A stretch of 64,000 nt of DNA from Flavobacteriales bacterium (GTDB lineage Bacteria; Bacteroidota; Bacteroidia; Flavobacteriales_E; Vicingaceae). Every line of letters begins with the position of its first letter. Within the stretch, counting starts at the first letter, position 1. Positions 62,012-64,000 of this stretch are shown one piece after another. The translations under genes were made by a program, and so were the position numbers. The stretch covers positions 34,308 through 98,307 of the forward strand of contig JABTUP010000012.1 of NCBI GenBank assembly GCA_015075325.1. Reading direction: 5' to 3'. The notes under the pieces were generated by a model that made no database searches, was not told where the DNA came from, and worked only from the letters and a program-made list of their open reading frames with translations.

Positions 62012-63232
62012 TTAGTGTTTGCAAGAGTCAGTTGCAGTTAAATTAATATTACTTACAGCAGCAGGTTCATCTTCCCATAACTTTATAGAATCAGAAAATG
62101 CTCCCACTTGTTCTTTAATTACTTTAAATTGATTGATGTTTTCACTGTATTGGAAAGCGATATAGCGAATTCCTAACTTATTAAATGCATTTTGGAAAAT
62201 TGGAGCATCTAATAAACTTGGGTCGCAAAAACTTGCAGAAGCAAATATTACCCCATTAGCACCTCTTTCTTTAACAATTTTAGCCAACCTGTATTCTTTA
62301 GGATTGCTAACATCATAAATAGATGATGAATATTGGCTTTGTTTGATGTACGAATTAGAAATTGCTTCTAAAGGGTTGCTAGTGGTTGCATCTATATCGC
62401 CAATAATCATTCTCGAACCAAGCATGTAGTCGTCATCAACAACATAGCAACCTGCTTCCTCAATAGCTTTAATTAAGCCCACAGCTGGTTGCTCGCAAAA
62501 TGCACCAGAAACAACCACCTTAATTTTATCTTGTGGCACTCCAATGTTTTGTTTAATGTGAGCACAAACTTGTTCTAAAATTTCATTATGTTCTTCAACT
62601 GGTATAACTGTTCCAGCTCTTACAATATGATAAACATCTTCAATGCTTAATCTCCAAGGAAAATCTTGACGAATGTTGTAAATGGTACTAATTAATTGTC
62701 TGTTTTTATTGTATAAATCAATAGAGTGATTTAATTTTTCGGTAGTAACCTCTACTCCATTAATTTCTTTAATATAGTGAAGTACATGTTCCATTTCTTG
62801 TTGGTAAAATACACCGCCAATTTGTGGCAAGAAATTTTGAGGAAAATCCATGTATTTTACAAACTTGCCTAATTTGTGTTGTTTAAATATTCCTGATAAA
62901 TTTCTAATAACATCACAAATTGAAGGGAAAATAAATCCATCAAAATGATCCATGTGCTTATCTAAAGCTAACTCCATAATACTACGAGGAATATGGCAGA
63001 TATAAGACTGATAATAAGCATCTCCTTTAATAATTTGTTTTCGGTCACCACCACCAAAAATTCCAACAGGCAAACCTCCGGCAGCGTGAATTATTTCTCT
63101 AGGAAAATAAATAGGCATGTAACCAACTATTACACGCCCATCTTTTTCTTCTTTCCATTTTTTAGCTCTGGTAAAGTGCAAATCGAATGCTAACTCTTTA
63201 CATTCGTTAATAATTTGTTTTAGGTCTTTCAT
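62012..63232 (-). CDS. bcrC: Benzoyl-CoA reductase catalytic subunit, BcrC-type
   Basis: A 406-residue subunit. Diagnostic stretches are AGGLPVGIFGGGDRKQIIKGDAYYQSYICHIPRS and IFPSICDVIRNLSGIF, matching BcrC/BzdN. It binds benzoyl-CoA with BcrB. It is the first gene of the operon. The promoter upstream (63378-63420) carries an Fnr-type site. Confidence 0.92.
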   Translation of the reverse strand: MKDLKQIINECKELAFDLHFTRAKKWKEEKDGRVIVGYMPIYFPREIIHAAGGLPVGIFGGGDRKQIIKGDAYYQSYICHIPRSIMELALDKHMDHFDGFIFPSICDVIRNLSGIFKQHKLGKFVKYMDFPQNFLPQIGGVFYQQEMEHVLHYIKEINGVEVTTEKLNHSIDLYNKNRQLISTIYNIRQDFPWRLSIEDVYHIVRAGTVIPVEEHNEILEQVCAHIKQNIGVPQDKIKVVVSGAFCEQPAVGLIKAIEEAGCYVVDDDYMLGSRMIIGDIDATTSNPLEAISNSYIKQSQYSSSIYDVSNPKEYRLAKIVKERGANGVIFASASFCDPSLLDAPIFQNAFNKLGIRYIAFQYSENINQFKVIKEQVGAFSDSIKLWEDEPAAVSNINLTATDSCKH

Positions 63233-63561
63233 AATTTAACATTTAGTAAATAAATTTAACTATTTGCTTTTGTTCTGTTCTTTACTTGAAGGGTGTTAAA
63301 CGATTACTATACCTTGCCAACAAGCAAATAGAGAACTTAAATCGGTATAGTTATAATTGTGTCATAATTTTCGAGATTAAAATTAGATAAGCCAACAGAG
63401 TTTTTTTATGATGGCTATCATAAAAACACATGATTATTGTCATTTATAAATTTTTAAATGATAGCGAATTTAGATGCTGAAGATTTTGAGCGAAAATGCC
63501 CATATGATTACCTTCATTAAAACCCGAAAGGTTTCTATTAAACAATGTAATAAATACACCA
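63233..63561. other. Control region of the benzoyl-CoA reductase operon
   Basis: 329 bases. It holds the Fnr-type promoter (63378-63420), a second site TGAttattgTCA (63431-63442) and A/T-rich DNA. The gene to the right is divergent. No protein gene was seen. Confidence 0.65.
63378..63420 (-). promoter_or_regulatory. Fnr-type activated promoter of the bcrCBAD operon
   Basis: Site TGATggctATCA (63409-63420) and a minus-strand -7 box TAATTTTA (63378-63385). Centres 33 bp apart, identical in form and spacing to the hemerythrin-moaA promoter. A second site lies at 63431-63442. Confidence 0.7.
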
Positions 63562-64000
63562 TTGAAAAATACAGCAGCCATAATTTTAGCAGGTGGAAAT
63601 TCTAGTCGAATGAATTATCCAAAAGCATGGTTGATGATTAATAATACATCCTTTCTAGAATCAATAATCAACATTTATACTAAACTAGGAATACCTTCAA
63701 TTGTAGTTTTAAATTCAGTTTTTACAGAAAACCTATGGAAGCCGAACCTTGATAGTATTAAAGAAAAAGCGTTGATAGTAAAAAATTATCATCCTGATAA
63801 AGGAAGATTGTATTCGTTAGTTTTAGGATTAAATGAGTTAAGTACCGAAAACGCTGTATTTATTCACAATGTAGATCAACCATTAATTGAATTAGAAGTT
63901 ATTACTCAACTGTATAAAAACTTTGAACCAAATGGAATTACGCTACCAACAGTAAATGGTAAAAATGGGCATCCGGTTTTAATTGGAGCTCCTATCATTA
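63562..64000 (+). CDS. MobA-like nucleotidyltransferase, 5' part
   Basis: The first 146 codons of an NTP_transf_3-type protein (LKNTAAIILAGGNSSRMNYPKAWLM, then FIHNVDQPLI, the metal aspartate region). It begins with TTG at 63562; no better start is seen downstream of the in-frame TGA at 63505-63507. It runs off the right edge. Related to MobA/MocA; the target dinucleotide is unknown. Divergent from bcrC, so it could belong to a neighbouring molybdoenzyme set. Confidence 0.75.
   Translation, partial: MKNTAAIILAGGNSSRMNYPKAWLMINNTSFLESIINIYTKLGIPSIVVLNSVFTENLWKPNLDSIKEKALIVKNYHPDKGRLYSLVLGLNELSTENAVFIHNVDQPLIELEVITQLYKNFEPNGITLPTVNGKNGHPVLIGAPII

Noticed and set aside
55154..63232. Class II (tungsten, Bam) benzoyl-CoA reductase
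   Set aside because: No bamBC-type tungsten subunits; the ATPase subunits with cluster cysteines identify the ATP-dependent class I.

Overview
The window comes from an AT-rich member of the Bacteroidota, probably of flavobacterial type. The evidence is promoters of the form TTG-N17-23-TAnnTTTG, weak ribosome binding sites, and families such as the PAS-SpoIIE phosphatase, DUF2490, DUF3276 and HisKA_2 kinases. The gene content suggests a facultative anaerobe that respires nitrate and degrades aromatic acids through benzoyl-CoA. No tRNA, rRNA, CRISPR array or complete insertion sequence was seen.

Layout. (1) 1-2.3 kb: the 5' part of purD and a PAS-SpoIIE phosphatase. (2) 2.3-6.5 kb: a plasmid-type replicon with ParA, a small basic partner, about 19 iterons of roughly 21 bp in two blocks, an inverted iteron, an operator-like dyad and a Rep_3-family initiator. 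Almost every gene to its right points back toward it, so it does not look like the active origin of the surrounding DNA. (3) 6.6-11.8 kb: a molybdenum cofactor operon (modE-like, TauE-like, DUF2490, mobA, moaD, moeB-rhodanese, moaE, moaC-mogA fusion). (4) 11.8-22.4 kb: narIJHG read from a diheme cytochrome c gene, a Crp/Fnr gene, moaA and a hemerythrin. (5) 22.6-25.1 kb: an accessory patch with a Bro-N/Fic protein flanked by near-identical direct repeats, a DUF3276-HTH protein and a PD-(D/E)xK protein. (6) 25.2-40 kb: cytochrome c peroxidase, porin, two NarK transporters, a Crp/Fnr protein with a cysteine cluster, a DUF59/oxidase-I-like/DUF2249 operon probably linked to nitric oxide, a second hemerythrin, moeA, a third Crp/Fnr regulator and a histidine kinase. 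(7) 40.3-43.2 kb: a type II restriction-modification system. (8) 43.3-63.2 kb: a long minus-strand set for anaerobic benzoyl-CoA metabolism. In order of transcription it is bcrC, bcrB, bcrA, bcrD, an acyl-CoA synthetase, an extra HgdB/BcrB-type subunit, an outer-membrane protein, a ketopantoate-reductase/BadF-ATPase fusion, thiolase, had, oah (bamA), dch, a 3-hydroxyacyl-CoA dehydrogenase/hydratase fusion, and korAB. (9) 63.5 kb to the edge: the start of a MobA-like nucleotidyltransferase.

How it works together (inference). Class I benzoyl-CoA reductase needs ATP and reduced ferredoxin. KorAB would supply the ferredoxin from 2-oxoglutarate. Dch, Had, Oah, the dehydrogenase/hydratase and thiolase take the product to acetyl-CoA. 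Nitrate reductase, fed by NarK and the molybdenum cofactor genes, would be the electron sink. The strongest new signal is regulatory. A palindrome TGA-N6-TCA, best form TGATttaaATCA, sits 33-34 bp (centre to centre) upstream of a TAnnTTTG-like -7 box at about ten promoters. These cover nitrate, cofactor, hemerythrin, peroxidase, porin and Crp/Fnr genes, and also the benzoyl-CoA reductase operon. The strongest new enzyme candidate is the fusion gene 52841-54685 with its neighbour 55154-56371: a second ATP-driven HgdC/HgdB-type system inside the aromatic operon.
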